A stretch of DNA of 64,000 bases, taken from assembly GCF_039645975.1 (NCBI RefSeq), contig NZ_CP147918.1, positions 2,108,001-2,172,000 of the forward strand, written 5' to 3'. Of the stretch, positions 33,994-43,831 are shown piece by piece. Each line of letters starts with the position of its first letter. The first letter of the stretch is position 1. The position numbers and the translations under genes are program-made. A model generated the notes under the pieces. It was not told the DNA's origin and searched no databases. It saw nothing but the letters and a program-made list of their open reading frames with translations. This DNA comes from Sulfurimonas sp. HSL-1716. Its GTDB lineage: Bacteria > Campylobacterota > Campylobacteria > Campylobacterales > Sulfurimonadaceae.

Positions 33994-35163
33994 TCAATAA
34001 TAGATGGCAATTATAGTAAACGCGAAGAAAAACATCAAGTGTGATATTCCCTCAAAATAGTTCGTATGCCCTTCATCGGTAGTTTTCCACGCCAGAATAA
34101 TGGTCAATATCAAAGCCCCTATCTCAAGCGGATTAAAATCCAAGGTCAAGCGGATATCGCTTACGTAGGCTAAAAAGACCAAAACGGGTACGGTAAACAA
34201 GATGGAGACCGTCGACGCTCCCATGGCGATGTTTACCACACGCTGTATCTCGTCGTTCTTAGCCGCTTTAATGGCCGTAGCTATCTCTGGGGAGACGGAA
34301 ACTATCGCGATGATAAGTCCAGCTATACCCGAAGATATTCCATACTCTTTTGCTATTTTAACGCCTTCGGTGGCAAATACTTCTGCACCGAATGCTATGA
34401 TAGCAATAAATAAAAAGATGGCCCCTATAAGCGAGATATTGTTGAACTTTTCAAAGATATAATCATCCTCCTGATCCTCAACGTTTTCCTTATTCTCTTT
34501 TGCCATCTTCCTTTTTAGCCTGAATATTCTGCTTTTAGCGGTCTGCTTGAAAAAATGCGTATGCGTTCTTGTCTGAAATACAAGAATGAACATATAAAAA
34601 ACGAACAAAAGAGTCGCAATGGCTTTGGAAGCGTTTTCAATGGTCGTCACTGAATGCGACACATGATTTAAAAGACCGGGAACAAGCAACGCAATACCCG
34701 CTACGAACAAGATGGTAGTATAGGCGCTGGAGGTTTCCTTGTTATGTTTTTGCTCGGTAAATTTCAATCCGCCCAAAAAAACAGCAAGCCCCAGAAGAAC
34801 GTTCATATCGACTATCACCGCCGAGACGATACCGCCTTTGACGGTTTTTACGACATCAGGATCATGATATGCCTGCAGCAAGACTATATATAAAAGTATT
34901 ATCTCGACGACAACCGCGCTCAAAGTGAGAATAAAACTTCCGTAAGGTTCTTGAAACCTCTCCGAAAGTATCTCTGCGATCTCAGAAACGCTGAGCGAAA
35001 GTGCGCCTATGCCGATAGCCGCAGCTAAGGTTGCCATGACCTCAAACCCGAGATCATGAAAATAAAACGAAATCCCAATAGACACAACGCCTACGACGAT
35101 ATCCCAATAATCGTCTACAAAATACTTTAACCTACTGTCGCCTTCGCTACTCGAAGAGTCCAT
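33994..35163 (-). CDS. chaA: Ca2+(Na+)/H+ antiporter of the ChaA type
   Basis: A 389-residue cation antiporter of the CaCA superfamily with ten or eleven membrane segments. The first alpha repeat is in SEIAEILSERFQEPYGSFIL and the second in GIAGLIIAIVSVSPEIATAI; each holds the ion-binding Glu. A charged cytoplasmic loop (about 205-240, KRKMAKENKENVEDQEDDY) separates the halves. EPYGSFILTLS matches ChaA closely. AGGAG precedes the ATG. It follows mgtE by 8 bases on the same strand, so Mg2+ uptake and cation efflux are co-expressed. Confidence 0.88.
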   Translation of the reverse strand: MDSSSSEGDSRLKYFVDDYWDIVVGVVSIGISFYFHDLGFEVMATLAAAIGIGALSLSVSEIAEILSERFQEPYGSFILTLSAVVVEIILLYIVLLQAYHDPDVVKTVKGGIVSAVIVDMNVLLGLAVFLGGLKFTEQKHNKETSSAYTTILFVAGIALLVPGLLNHVSHSVTTIENASKAIATLLFVFYMFILVFQTRTHTHFFKQTAKSRIFRLKRKMAKENKENVEDQEDDYIFEKFNNISLIGAIFLFIAIIAFGAEVFATEGVKIAKEYGISSGIAGLIIAIVSVSPEIATAIKAAKNDEIQRVVNIAMGASTVSILFTVPVLVFLAYVSDIRLTLDFNPLEIGALILTIILAWKTTDEGHTNYFEGISHLMFFFAFTIIAIYY

Positions 35164-35171
35164 CTATTCTC

Positions 35172-36551
35172 CTATAATAATATAACGCTCGCCAGCCCGA
35201 GAAAACTGAAAAAGCCCACTACGTCGGTAACGGTCGTGAGCAGCACCGTACTCCCGATGGCAGGATCGATATCCGCTTTTCTTAAAAGCAAAGGGATAAC
35301 GCTTCCGAAAAAACCTGCACTTAAAAGGTTTATGATCATTGAAAGTGCAATTACCACTCCAAGAAGCGGTATATGAAACCAAAAATACGCCACGACCCCT
35401 ATAACAAAAGCAAACAGAAAACCGTTTGCCAGCGATACAAGGATCTCTTTGTATATCGTTTTTCTGGCATCCGAGCCTTCGATCTCACCCAGCGCCATTT
35501 TACGTACGGTAACCGTCAGTGTCTGTGTTCCCGCATTGCCGCCCATAGAAGCGACGATCGGCATCAAAACCGCAAGAGCCACGATCGATTGGATGGTATG
35601 GTCAAAAAGACCGATGACAAGTGAAGCGGCTATCGCCGTTACAAGGTTGATACCCAGCCATATCGCCCTACTCTTACCGATCTCGTAGATATCCTCCTCC
35701 TGTTCGATCTCGTCATTGACCCCGGCAAGATTATATATCTGCTCGGTTGCACTCTCTTCGATAATATCGTAGATATCATCAGATGTTATCCTTCCGATGA
35801 GTTTGTTATGATCATCGACGACCGCGATCGCGTTGAGGTTGTAGTTGGTAACCATCTCTACCACGTCTTGAATATCCGTTTTATGGTAAACACTAAACGT
35901 CGTATGCTTCTCTTTTGGTATGTCTGAAAACTTCAGCTCATGTTCGAAGATTATGAGATCCTCCAAACTCACCGCACCGAGATATTTATGCTGGTTGTCA
36001 AGAAGGTATGCCTGCCAGACGTTATCTATCTCGTTTTCCTCTTTAAGCCTTTTAAGCCTTTTAATGGCCGTACCGATATTCTCGTTTATATGAGCGCTGA
36101 AAAGCTCCGTCTGCATATAGGCACCGGCCTCATCCTCTTCATACGAAATAAGTTTTTGGATCAGTACCTGATCTTCGTCATCGAAATTTTCAAGGATCTC
36201 CTGAGCCGTATCTTCATGCTCCTCTTGAATATTTTGGATAAACGTCGCGGCATCGTCGGTATCCATGTTCGATGCGATATCGGCAAGCTTTTTGGTGCTT
36301 AAGAGTTCAGCTACCTCCTCTTGGACATAATCGGGAAACTCGGAGAGGATATCCGCGAAAAGCTCATGAGGAATGATCTTGATGATAGAGAGATACTCTT
36401 CATCGCTTATATCCCTCAGCTCAAGGAGTTGTTCGGCGATATCGTATGGATGGACGGTGGTATTGTTCTCTTTATATTGCTCTATCTCTAAATTGATTGT
36501 ATTTTTAAGGGCAGTGAGCTCTTCTTGACTTGCTTCCATCAACAATTCCAT
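35172..36551 (-). CDS. mgtE: Magnesium transporter MgtE
   Basis: A 459-residue Mg2+ channel: N-terminal superhelical MgtE domain (about 20-135), a CBS pair (about 140-265, including GRITSDDIYDIIEE) that senses cytoplasmic Mg2+, a connecting helix, and five C-terminal membrane segments with the selectivity region PIVASMGGNAGTQTL. The ATG at 36551 lacks a ribosome site; the Met at residue 5 (36539) is a possible start. It is the first gene of mgtE-chaA and diverges from the mscS gene across about 100 AT-rich bases. Confidence 0.94.
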   Translation of the reverse strand: MELLMEASQEELTALKNTINLEIEQYKENNTTVHPYDIAEQLLELRDISDEEYLSIIKIIPHELFADILSEFPDYVQEEVAELLSTKKLADIASNMDTDDAATFIQNIQEEHEDTAQEILENFDDEDQVLIQKLISYEEDEAGAYMQTELFSAHINENIGTAIKRLKRLKEENEIDNVWQAYLLDNQHKYLGAVSLEDLIIFEHELKFSDIPKEKHTTFSVYHKTDIQDVVEMVTNYNLNAIAVVDDHNKLIGRITSDDIYDIIEESATEQIYNLAGVNDEIEQEEDIYEIGKSRAIWLGINLVTAIAASLVIGLFDHTIQSIVALAVLMPIVASMGGNAGTQTLTVTVRKMALGEIEGSDARKTIYKEILVSLANGFLFAFVIGVVAYFWFHIPLLGVVIALSMIINLLSAGFFGSVIPLLLRKADIDPAIGSTVLLTTVTDVVGFFSFLGLASVILL

Positions 36552-36652
36552 TTTTAAAATTAAATAAATATAATGTTTTATTAAAACTGCTATTCTATTT
36601 CGATATTATAACATTTATAAAGGCATATCATTTTAAAGATTAAAGGAAAGAT

Positions 36653-37627
36653 ATGAGATTGAAAATATTCGGATCTGCAGCCGTTTTGCTGCTCGCATGT
36701 AACTCCTTATTTGCCCAAAGTGCCCATGAATCGGTCTTAAGTACCGAAGTCAAAAATCTTGCCGTCAGTTTTATGAGTATTCTTATGAAACCTATCTTTA
36801 CGATCAACAACGTCGAAGTAAGCTCTTTAAAGATCTTTGTCTCCGTACTTGTCTTTGTTTTTGGTTTTTTTGTCGGGGGATACTACAAAGTCCACATCCA
36901 AAGGATAAATGCAAAAAAACATTCCATCAGTTCATCTACAAAAACCATTTTGGCAAATTTGGGATACTATACGATCCTTATCATCTCGTTTTTGATAGCG
37001 CTCAATATCATAGGCATCAATCTCTCCTCCATCGCCCTTGTCGCAGGTGCACTTTCGGTAGGTATCGGTTTTGGTCTGCAAAACATAGTGTCCAACTTCG
37101 TTTCCGGATTGATCCTGATGTTTGAGAGAAGCGTAAAGGTCGGAGATTACGTCGAGCTTTCCGAAACGCTCCGTGGACATATCGTTGATATACGTATGCG
37201 TTCGACCGTCTTAAATACAAATGCCAACATCGACGTTATCGTCCCGAATCAGAACTTTATCCAAAACAGCGTAATAAACTGGACCATGAACGACAACATA
37301 AAACGATTCGATATCCCTTTTGGCGTCGCATACGGAACCAGAGCGCAGCTTGTGATGGATGTCGTTTTAAAAGCCGTCGAAGATGCCGCTTTTAACGATG
37401 TATATATCACCGATGAAAAACGCACGAGAGTCATTATGACGGGGATGGGCAACAGCAGCGTGAACTTTGAGCTCATGGTATGGATACAGGGAGAAAACAT
37501 CTTTCGTCCCAGAAGAACGACATCGAGATTTTTGGTGCTTATCTATGAAGCTCTTTATGCAAACGGTATCGAAATACCCTTTCCGCAGCTTGATCTGCAT
37601 ATTAAAAACAACGCAAAAGAGGATTAG
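36653..37627 (+). CDS. mscS: Small mechanosensitive channel, MscS family
   Basis: A 324-residue channel with a signal-like N-terminus, three membrane segments (about 60-80, 95-120 and 125-150) and a cytoplasmic beta domain. The pore helix ALVAGALSVGIGFGLQNIVS has the Gly/Ala spacing of MscS, and the next helix region NFVSGLILMFERSVKVGD is family-typical. It opens under membrane tension and relieves osmotic shock. AAAGGAAAG precedes the ATG. The stop directly abuts the start of the DUF389 gene. Confidence 0.92.
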   Translation: MRLKIFGSAAVLLLACNSLFAQSAHESVLSTEVKNLAVSFMSILMKPIFTINNVEVSSLKIFVSVLVFVFGFFVGGYYKVHIQRINAKKHSISSSTKTILANLGYYTILIISFLIALNIIGINLSSIALVAGALSVGIGFGLQNIVSNFVSGLILMFERSVKVGDYVELSETLRGHIVDIRMRSTVLNTNANIDVIVPNQNFIQNSVINWTMNDNIKRFDIPFGVAYGTRAQLVMDVVLKAVEDAAFNDVYITDEKRTRVIMTGMGNSSVNFELMVWIQGENIFRPRRTTSRFLVLIYEALYANGIEIPFPQLDLHIKNNAKED

Positions 37628-39538
37628 ATGCAAGACCAGATCCACATCGTAGCCGACAGTCTCAAGGGATCGGAAAACTTTTCTGCCGTTATTAAATATT
37701 TCAAGACCCGCTACGAACTTGACCCGGTGATCTGCGGGCCTTTGGAGGAGTGCGGCGAGGACACAGAATCCAAACTCTTCTTTTTATATCTCACCGATAA
37801 AGAGATAAAGCCGTTTTTACAAAACCACATCCGAAAAAATGTCGATATCGTTATACTGCCAAACGACGGCTGCAAATACGCCATAAGAAGTTACGGTATT
37901 TCAAAAGATATCTTTGAAGCGGTCGATGACGGATTTAACGAAAAGCTTCTAAGCAAGATGGATATCCTTCTGTGTAACGGACTTGTAGTATTAAGCAGCG
38001 TCGTTATAGGAGATATGCATGGCCTTTACAAGCTCAACCTGGAAAAAAATACAAAGATCGGTAAAATAAAAATACTGCTCGAACATCTTAAAAGGATCAG
38101 GTTTAAAAGCTATACTCTCACTACGGCAAAAGAGCAAAAGATACTTACGGCGGCTTCGGGCATAACCGTCGTCGAACAGTCGATCGCAAACGAGCGCTCG
38201 GCGATAAGCGACGAACTTTCAATACATGACGGAAAACTAAATGCCTTTATTCTGGCACCTACCTCGCTTCTATCTTATTTGGGCTACCTTGTCTCCATAT
38301 TCTTCTATCAAAGGATCTCCATCCTCGCTCTTCCGAAAAGTCTTGGTTATATAAAGACTTCAAAGCTCGTTATCGAATCTGCAAAACCTATGGATTATAT
38401 GATCGACGACGATCTGCTCAGCTCCAAAGAGATCATTCTTGAAGTCGTACAAGACGGCTTGAGCATCTGCCTTGGCAGAGGATTGGAAGAAAAGGTCAAA
38501 AGCGATACGAATATCATCGAAGAGAAAGACACCGTCAAGATCAACTCCCTTCCAAAAGGAGAGATCGGAAACATTCTCATAAACAGCGAAAGGCTTCCGT
38601 TTTTCAAAAAAGCCGGGGAAGAGGATTTTAAAGATCTGTTTGTTAGCCTGAGAAACAGTGCAGGTTTTTCATACATATACGTAACGCTTATGATACTGAG
38701 CACACTGCTTGCAACCACGGGGCTCTTTGCAAATTCGACGCCCGTCGTCATAGGCGCGATGATCCTTTCTCCCCTTATGTCTCCGATAGTTTCGCTCTCT
38801 ATGGGTATCATACGTTCAGACAGGTCTCTGCTTGAACAGAGCACCAAAACATTGATGACGGGTATCGTCATAACACTTCTTTTTTCATCGTTTTTTACTG
38901 TTTTGATCCCTCTGCACCAGATAACTTCCGAGATGCAGGGACGTCTCAATCCAAATCTTCTTGATCTCATGGTTGCCGTATTTTCAGGTATCGCCGGAGC
39001 GTACGCGACGGCCAAAGAGGAGGTCGCCAAATCTCTTGCGGGTGTCGCTATCGCCGTCGCGCTTGTACCTCCGCTGAGCGTTACCGGGATCGGCATAGGG
39101 CTGGGCGATCTTGATATCATGTACGGCTCTTTTTTACTTTTTATCACCAATCTTGTGGGCATAATGCTCAGTGCATCTTTGACTTTCATAGTTTTGGGTT
39201 ACGCTCCCGTGACAAGAGCAAAAAAAGGCATCTTTTTTACTGCGGTCCTACTGGTCTTTATCACGATCCCCCTTGTTCTTTCGTTTGCCCACATAGTCGA
39301 AACAAGCAATTATCTTACGAAATTAAAAACCATCACTACGACAAAAATAGATAGCGAAGCACTGACTCTTAATATAAAAAGTCTGGATACGAAGGATGAA
39401 ACGATATTCATAGAAATGGAAGTTGTCTCGAACCGTTCGCTCACTCATATAGAGCTTGAGCAGATCAAGTCGAAGATTCAGAAATATTTTAAAAAAAGGA
39501 TCGTACTTAACATATCTATGAAAATAATTATAAACTAA
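37628..39538 (+). CDS. DUF389 membrane protein with kinase-like N-terminus
   Basis: A 636-residue protein whose residues about 345-560 form the DUF389/TIGR00341 hydrophobic domain (five or six membrane segments, with NSTPVVIGAMILSPLMSPIV as its signature). The first 300 residues are soluble and resemble the diacylglycerol-kinase-like fold in outline (VDIVILPNDGCKYAI where GGDGT-type motifs stand), but the catalytic glycines are missing. Function is unknown; DUF389 proteins are thought to be transport-related. Abutting mscS suggests a role in ion or osmotic balance. Confidence 0.8.
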   Translation: MQDQIHIVADSLKGSENFSAVIKYFKTRYELDPVICGPLEECGEDTESKLFFLYLTDKEIKPFLQNHIRKNVDIVILPNDGCKYAIRSYGISKDIFEAVDDGFNEKLLSKMDILLCNGLVVLSSVVIGDMHGLYKLNLEKNTKIGKIKILLEHLKRIRFKSYTLTTAKEQKILTAASGITVVEQSIANERSAISDELSIHDGKLNAFILAPTSLLSYLGYLVSIFFYQRISILALPKSLGYIKTSKLVIESAKPMDYMIDDDLLSSKEIILEVVQDGLSICLGRGLEEKVKSDTNIIEEKDTVKINSLPKGEIGNILINSERLPFFKKAGEEDFKDLFVSLRNSAGFSYIYVTLMILSTLLATTGLFANSTPVVIGAMILSPLMSPIVSLSMGIIRSDRSLLEQSTKTLMTGIVITLLFSSFFTVLIPLHQITSEMQGRLNPNLLDLMVAVFSGIAGAYATAKEEVAKSLAGVAIAVALVPPLSVTGIGIGLGDLDIMYGSFLLFITNLVGIMLSASLTFIVLGYAPVTRAKKGIFFTAVLLVFITIPLVLSFAHIVETSNYLTKLKTITTTKIDSEALTLNIKSLDTKDETIFIEMEVVSNRSLTHIELEQIKSKIQKYFKKRIVLNISMKIIIN

Positions 39539-39582
39539 AATTAACCGTTTTAGGTCGTTTTTATTTTTTATCGAAGATTATG

Positions 39583-39591
39583 TGCTAGAAT
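39583..39591 (+). promoter_or_regulatory. Extended -10 promoter of the second EAL gene
   Basis: TG-C-TAGAAT lies 55 bases before the ATG at 39647, in a T-rich gap after the DUF389 gene. Confidence 0.5.
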
Positions 39592-39646
39592 ACTCGCTAT
39601 TATTTCTTTTCTGGATATCATATAACTTTATATTTAGGACACCATT

Positions 39647-41656
39647 ATGATAGATCTCAAGGTCATGCTCGTAGAAGATGATACAGTTTTAAGGGAGCGG
39701 CTCTCAAGCATCCTCTCCCGTGAAATAAAAGAGTTAAAAAGTTATTCCGACGCGTCTGCTGCGATCGCCGATTTTAAAGAGTATGATCCCGATTTGATCA
39801 TAACGGATATAAAAATGCCCAATATGACCGGACTCGAGATGATCTCCGTTATGAAAAAAGATGCTCCTGATATTCCCGTTATCATAGCTTCGGCGTTTAA
39901 CGATACGAACCTTTTTTTAGATGCTATAAAACTCAAAGTCGACAACTTTATCATAAAACCCGTAGATGTCGACGAACTGCTTAAGATCATAAGCGGTATC
40001 GCGGAGAAAATCAATCTGAATAAAGAGCTTCTGGAAAAAAACACGCTTCTCAACCAATACAAACATATAGTCGACCTGAGCTCTTATATAACCGTTACGG
40101 ACAAAAAAGGGAACATAACATACGCAAACGATAAGTTCTGCGCACTTTCCGGATACGACTGCGAGGAGATCATAGGTTCGCCTCACAATATCGTAAGGCA
40201 TCCCGATGTGGACAAGAGTTTTTTTAAGGAGATGTGGCAGACCATTCTTGACAGAAAAGTCTGGCAGGGAGTCGTCAAAAACAGAAAAAAAGACGGCACG
40301 AGCTATTATGTCGATACGACGATCTCACCTATATTCGATTCAAGCGGAGAGATCAAAGAGTTTATCTCCATAAAAAAAGATATCACCGATATGATACTTA
40401 ACCGCCTTCAACTGGAAAGAGATATCATAACAGACAGGCTGACGGATCTTCCAAACAGAATGAGCCTTCAAACGGCGTTAAAAAATCCGCACAGAAATAC
40501 GCAGATAATGCTGTTGGACATAGACCGTTTCAAAGATATCAATATGCTTTTCGGTATCCATTTTGGAGACAATGTCTTGATGTATTTTGCACAGACGATG
40601 CAAAAACTCTCGCCCTCAAAGGATTTTGAGTTTTTTCGCATCGCAGCCGATGAGTTTATTGTCCTGTATAAAGGCAATGAACAAAATGCTCTTGAAAAGT
40701 ATGCCGGCGACCTGAAGCACTATATCCACTCCTATCCTTTCACTTTTCAGGATATCTCCTTTGAAATAGATTTCACTTCCGTCATAGTCTCCTGTAAAGA
40801 GTCGCACTGTACCTCTTTGGAAAACCTTCAAAGAGTCATGGAAGAGGCCAAACACAAGCGTAAGCCTATAAACGTCTATGAAAGCATCGAGGACAATGAT
40901 AAAACATATAAATATAATTTTACTTGGACGCAGAAGATAAAAAAAGCTATAAGCGAGAACCGATTGGAACTGTTCTATCAGCCGATTTATGACGTAGAAA
41001 AAGAGTGCATCACAAAATATGAATCCCTTATAAGACTTATCGAACCTGACGGAACCGTCGTAACTCCGGAGTTCTTTTTAAAAGTTGCCAAACTCTCCAG
41101 AAGCTACAGGGATTTGACGAAAATCGTCATCACGCAGGCATTTCAAAAAGCTTCCGAAACGGGTTTTCAGTTCTCTATCAACCTTTCCATCGAAGATTTG
41201 ACGGATGAAGACACCATCTCCTTTTTAATAGAAAAGATCCAAGAACACGATCTTAAAGACAAGATCATCGTAGAGGTCCTCGAATCAGAGGGGATCGAGA
41301 ACTTCGAACTTATAAAATCCGTCTTTAAAAGGCTGAAAAACGCCGGTTTTGAAATCGCAATAGATGATTTTGGAAGCGGATATTCGAACTTCTATTATCT
41401 TGCGAGCCTCTCCATCGATATACTTAAGATCGACGGTTCTCTTATCAAAAATATCGTGACCGATTACAGTTCAAGGATCATCGTGCAGTCCATCGTTATG
41501 TTTGCCCGCCAGCTTGATATCAAATGCGTTGCGGAGTTCGTCTCGGATAAAGAGATCTTCGACGCCGTTAAAGAACTTGGTGTAGATCTGATACAAGGCT
41601 ATTATATCGCACGGCCTTCAAGAGATATAGACCTGCATCCGCCGCAAGAACCGTAA
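39647..41656 (+). CDS. Receiver-PAS-GGDEF(degenerate)-EAL protein
   Basis: A 669-residue response regulator: receiver (about 1-120; Asp54 in IITDIKMPNMTG, Lys104 in FIIKPVD), PAS (about 140-255), GGDEF-like domain with AADEF at 333-337 (probably no cyclase activity) and EAL domain (about 430-660) with E-S-L at 459-461, IDDFGSGYSN and IQGYYIARP. It may be a phosphodiesterase gated by phosphorylation. AGGA lies 8 bases before the ATG. The kinase gene begins 1 base after its stop, so the two form a pair like that at 8-12 kb. Confidence 0.9.
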   Translation: MIDLKVMLVEDDTVLRERLSSILSREIKELKSYSDASAAIADFKEYDPDLIITDIKMPNMTGLEMISVMKKDAPDIPVIIASAFNDTNLFLDAIKLKVDNFIIKPVDVDELLKIISGIAEKINLNKELLEKNTLLNQYKHIVDLSSYITVTDKKGNITYANDKFCALSGYDCEEIIGSPHNIVRHPDVDKSFFKEMWQTILDRKVWQGVVKNRKKDGTSYYVDTTISPIFDSSGEIKEFISIKKDITDMILNRLQLERDIITDRLTDLPNRMSLQTALKNPHRNTQIMLLDIDRFKDINMLFGIHFGDNVLMYFAQTMQKLSPSKDFEFFRIAADEFIVLYKGNEQNALEKYAGDLKHYIHSYPFTFQDISFEIDFTSVIVSCKESHCTSLENLQRVMEEAKHKRKPINVYESIEDNDKTYKYNFTWTQKIKKAISENRLELFYQPIYDVEKECITKYESLIRLIEPDGTVVTPEFFLKVAKLSRSYRDLTKIVITQAFQKASETGFQFSINLSIEDLTDEDTISFLIEKIQEHDLKDKIIVEVLESEGIENFELIKSVFKRLKNAGFEIAIDDFGSGYSNFYYLASLSIDILKIDGSLIKNIVTDYSSRIIVQSIVMFARQLDIKCVAEFVSDKEIFDAVKELGVDLIQGYYIARPSRDIDLHPPQEP

Positions 41657-41657
41657 A

Positions 41658-43826
41658 ATGAAAAAATACTGGATCATACTCGTTGTAAATATCTTCCTTT
41701 CGTTTTTTCTCCTTTTCTTTGTCACGAACCTCGTAGATAGCGATATCAAAGAGAACATACTTCAAAACGTTTCATCGCAGCATGATTTTATAAAGTTCGA
41801 GATAAACAGTTTTAAGAAAAACGAACGCTCTCTTTTAAAAATGCTCTCAGAAAACCCCACCGTATCGGATTGCTTGGAGCATAAAAAATGTTCGCTCGGT
41901 GACAGCAAACTCTTTTACGATCTTGCTCAAAGCAAACAAGATATCATACAGTTGCGACTGATAGATAAAAACGGTATCGAACGTATCAGAGTAGACAGGG
42001 ATGACAAAGGGGATCTGAGGCAACTCGCGCAAAAAGAACTTCAAAATAGAAGCGACAGAGACTATTTTAAGGATTTTATGGCTTTGAATCCTAAAGAAAC
42101 GGCATTTTCAAAGCTTGATCTCAATACAAAAATAAATGACAAAAAAGATCCGTTTAATCCTATACTGCGCTCCGGCACCGCTGTTTTTATAAACGGCAAA
42201 AAAGAGGGTATCGTCGTTATAGACTACTCTATGCATGAATGGCTGAACATGCTTGAAAGAAACTCCAATATCAATTTGTACCTCATAGATAAAGAGGGCT
42301 ATTTTCTGCTTCACAACGACCCGGCTTGGGCATGGTCAAGATATCAGAATCCTCCGAGAAAGAGCAAAGGTTTTTTTGGTTTTTCCCTGAATTTCGATCA
42401 ACTCTCTAAACTGAATCGTCTGGTGTGGATATCGGACAAAATGATAGCATCGCCTCTTCGCCTCTTTAGCAACGACCTCATCGCCGTATACGAACCAAAA
42501 GTTGATCAAAACAGGCTTGTTTTTTCAAAAATTATCGAGTTTGTCACGGTTATGCTCATTGTTCTGCTTCTGCTTTTTGCGCCCATAATAAAGATCTTGC
42601 ATCTTCTGTATAAAAAGATGCTCTTTGAAAAGAATCTCTCCGAAAAAAACGCAACCTATCTAAACGCTATGTTTGACAGCAGTTTCGATGCCGTGATAGT
42701 CATCGACAAAAAAGGGATTATCCAAAAAATAAATGCTGTAGTATGCGAAATATTCGGATACGGACCTGACGAACTGATCGGAAAGAACGTCAATATTATG
42801 GTCCCCGAACCGCACCGCTCTTTACACGATGATTACGTCAAAAACTATCACAGCAATGCCAAAAAAATAATAGACCATGACAGAAATTTAAATGCCATAA
42901 AAAAAGACGGAACCCTGTTTCCGGTATCTTTGGTCGTCACGCAGATGGTACTCGATCATGAGATATATTTTATAGGCACGCTGCGCGATCTGACAAATAT
43001 CAAAAAACTCAAAGATATGCAAAAAGAGAAAGAGAGTATGCTGCTTCATCAGTCGAAACTGGCATCGATGGGCGAAATGCTCGGTGCGATCGCTCACCAA
43101 TGGAGACAGCCGCTGAACTCGATAGGGCTTATTGTCCAGGATCTCTTATCGGCCTATAAACACAACGATCTGGATGAAGCTTACTTTCAAAAATCGAAAA
43201 AAGACGTTTTTGAACAGTTGAACTTCATGTCAAATACAATAGACCAGTTCAGAAAGTTTTTTACCGACGATATGAAGTTCGAGACCGTCAACATCATACA
43301 TCTGATCGATGATATTTACAATCTCTACTGGGCTCAGCTAAAAGAGCATCATATAAAACTTGAAGTCTATTGCAAAGACAGAAGAGACGGCCAGATACTC
43401 TGCGACATCTCCGATAAAAACAACATCGATATCGATATGTACAATATAGACAGCATATCATCGGATATAAAACAGCTGATACTAAACCTTATAACCAATG
43501 CAAAAGACGCCATAGACGTGATAAAAAATGCCGACGATGATCAAAGAAAGATAACTATCAACCTTCTTCCAGAAAAAGACAGGTTTCTCATAATTGTAAA
43601 AGATCTGGCCGGAGGAATACCAAAAGAGATTCGAGACAGGATCTTTGAACCATACTTTACGACCAAGGATATGGGAACGGGACTGGGTCTTTTTATTGCG
43701 CAGACTTTAGCGACAAACAGGCTAAAAGGGAAGCTGGAACTCAACACGCAAGAGTATGAGGTCAAGAACAAAAAATATGAAGGCACGACGTTTACGCTGA
43801 CGCTCTTTAAGACGCCTGACGCATAA
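41658..43826 (+). CDS. Membrane sensor histidine kinase with periplasmic sensor
   Basis: A 722-residue kinase: membrane segment at about 5-25, periplasmic Cache-like sensor (about 28-285), second membrane segment (about 293-315), PAS (about 335-448), then H-box AIAHQWRQPLN with His480, N-box NLITNAKDAI and GTGLGLFIAQ in the ATPase domain. It senses an extracellular ligand or metabolite and should phosphorylate the preceding receiver-EAL protein. It converges on corA with only 5 bases between the stops. Confidence 0.92.
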   Translation: MKKYWIILVVNIFLSFFLLFFVTNLVDSDIKENILQNVSSQHDFIKFEINSFKKNERSLLKMLSENPTVSDCLEHKKCSLGDSKLFYDLAQSKQDIIQLRLIDKNGIERIRVDRDDKGDLRQLAQKELQNRSDRDYFKDFMALNPKETAFSKLDLNTKINDKKDPFNPILRSGTAVFINGKKEGIVVIDYSMHEWLNMLERNSNINLYLIDKEGYFLLHNDPAWAWSRYQNPPRKSKGFFGFSLNFDQLSKLNRLVWISDKMIASPLRLFSNDLIAVYEPKVDQNRLVFSKIIEFVTVMLIVLLLLFAPIIKILHLLYKKMLFEKNLSEKNATYLNAMFDSSFDAVIVIDKKGIIQKINAVVCEIFGYGPDELIGKNVNIMVPEPHRSLHDDYVKNYHSNAKKIIDHDRNLNAIKKDGTLFPVSLVVTQMVLDHEIYFIGTLRDLTNIKKLKDMQKEKESMLLHQSKLASMGEMLGAIAHQWRQPLNSIGLIVQDLLSAYKHNDLDEAYFQKSKKDVFEQLNFMSNTIDQFRKFFTDDMKFETVNIIHLIDDIYNLYWAQLKEHHIKLEVYCKDRRDGQILCDISDKNNIDIDMYNIDSISSDIKQLILNLITNAKDAIDVIKNADDDQRKITINLLPEKDRFLIIVKDLAGGIPKEIRDRIFEPYFTTKDMGTGLGLFIAQTLATNRLKGKLELNTQEYEVKNKKYEGTTFTLTLFKTPDA

Positions 43827-43831
43827 ACTCG

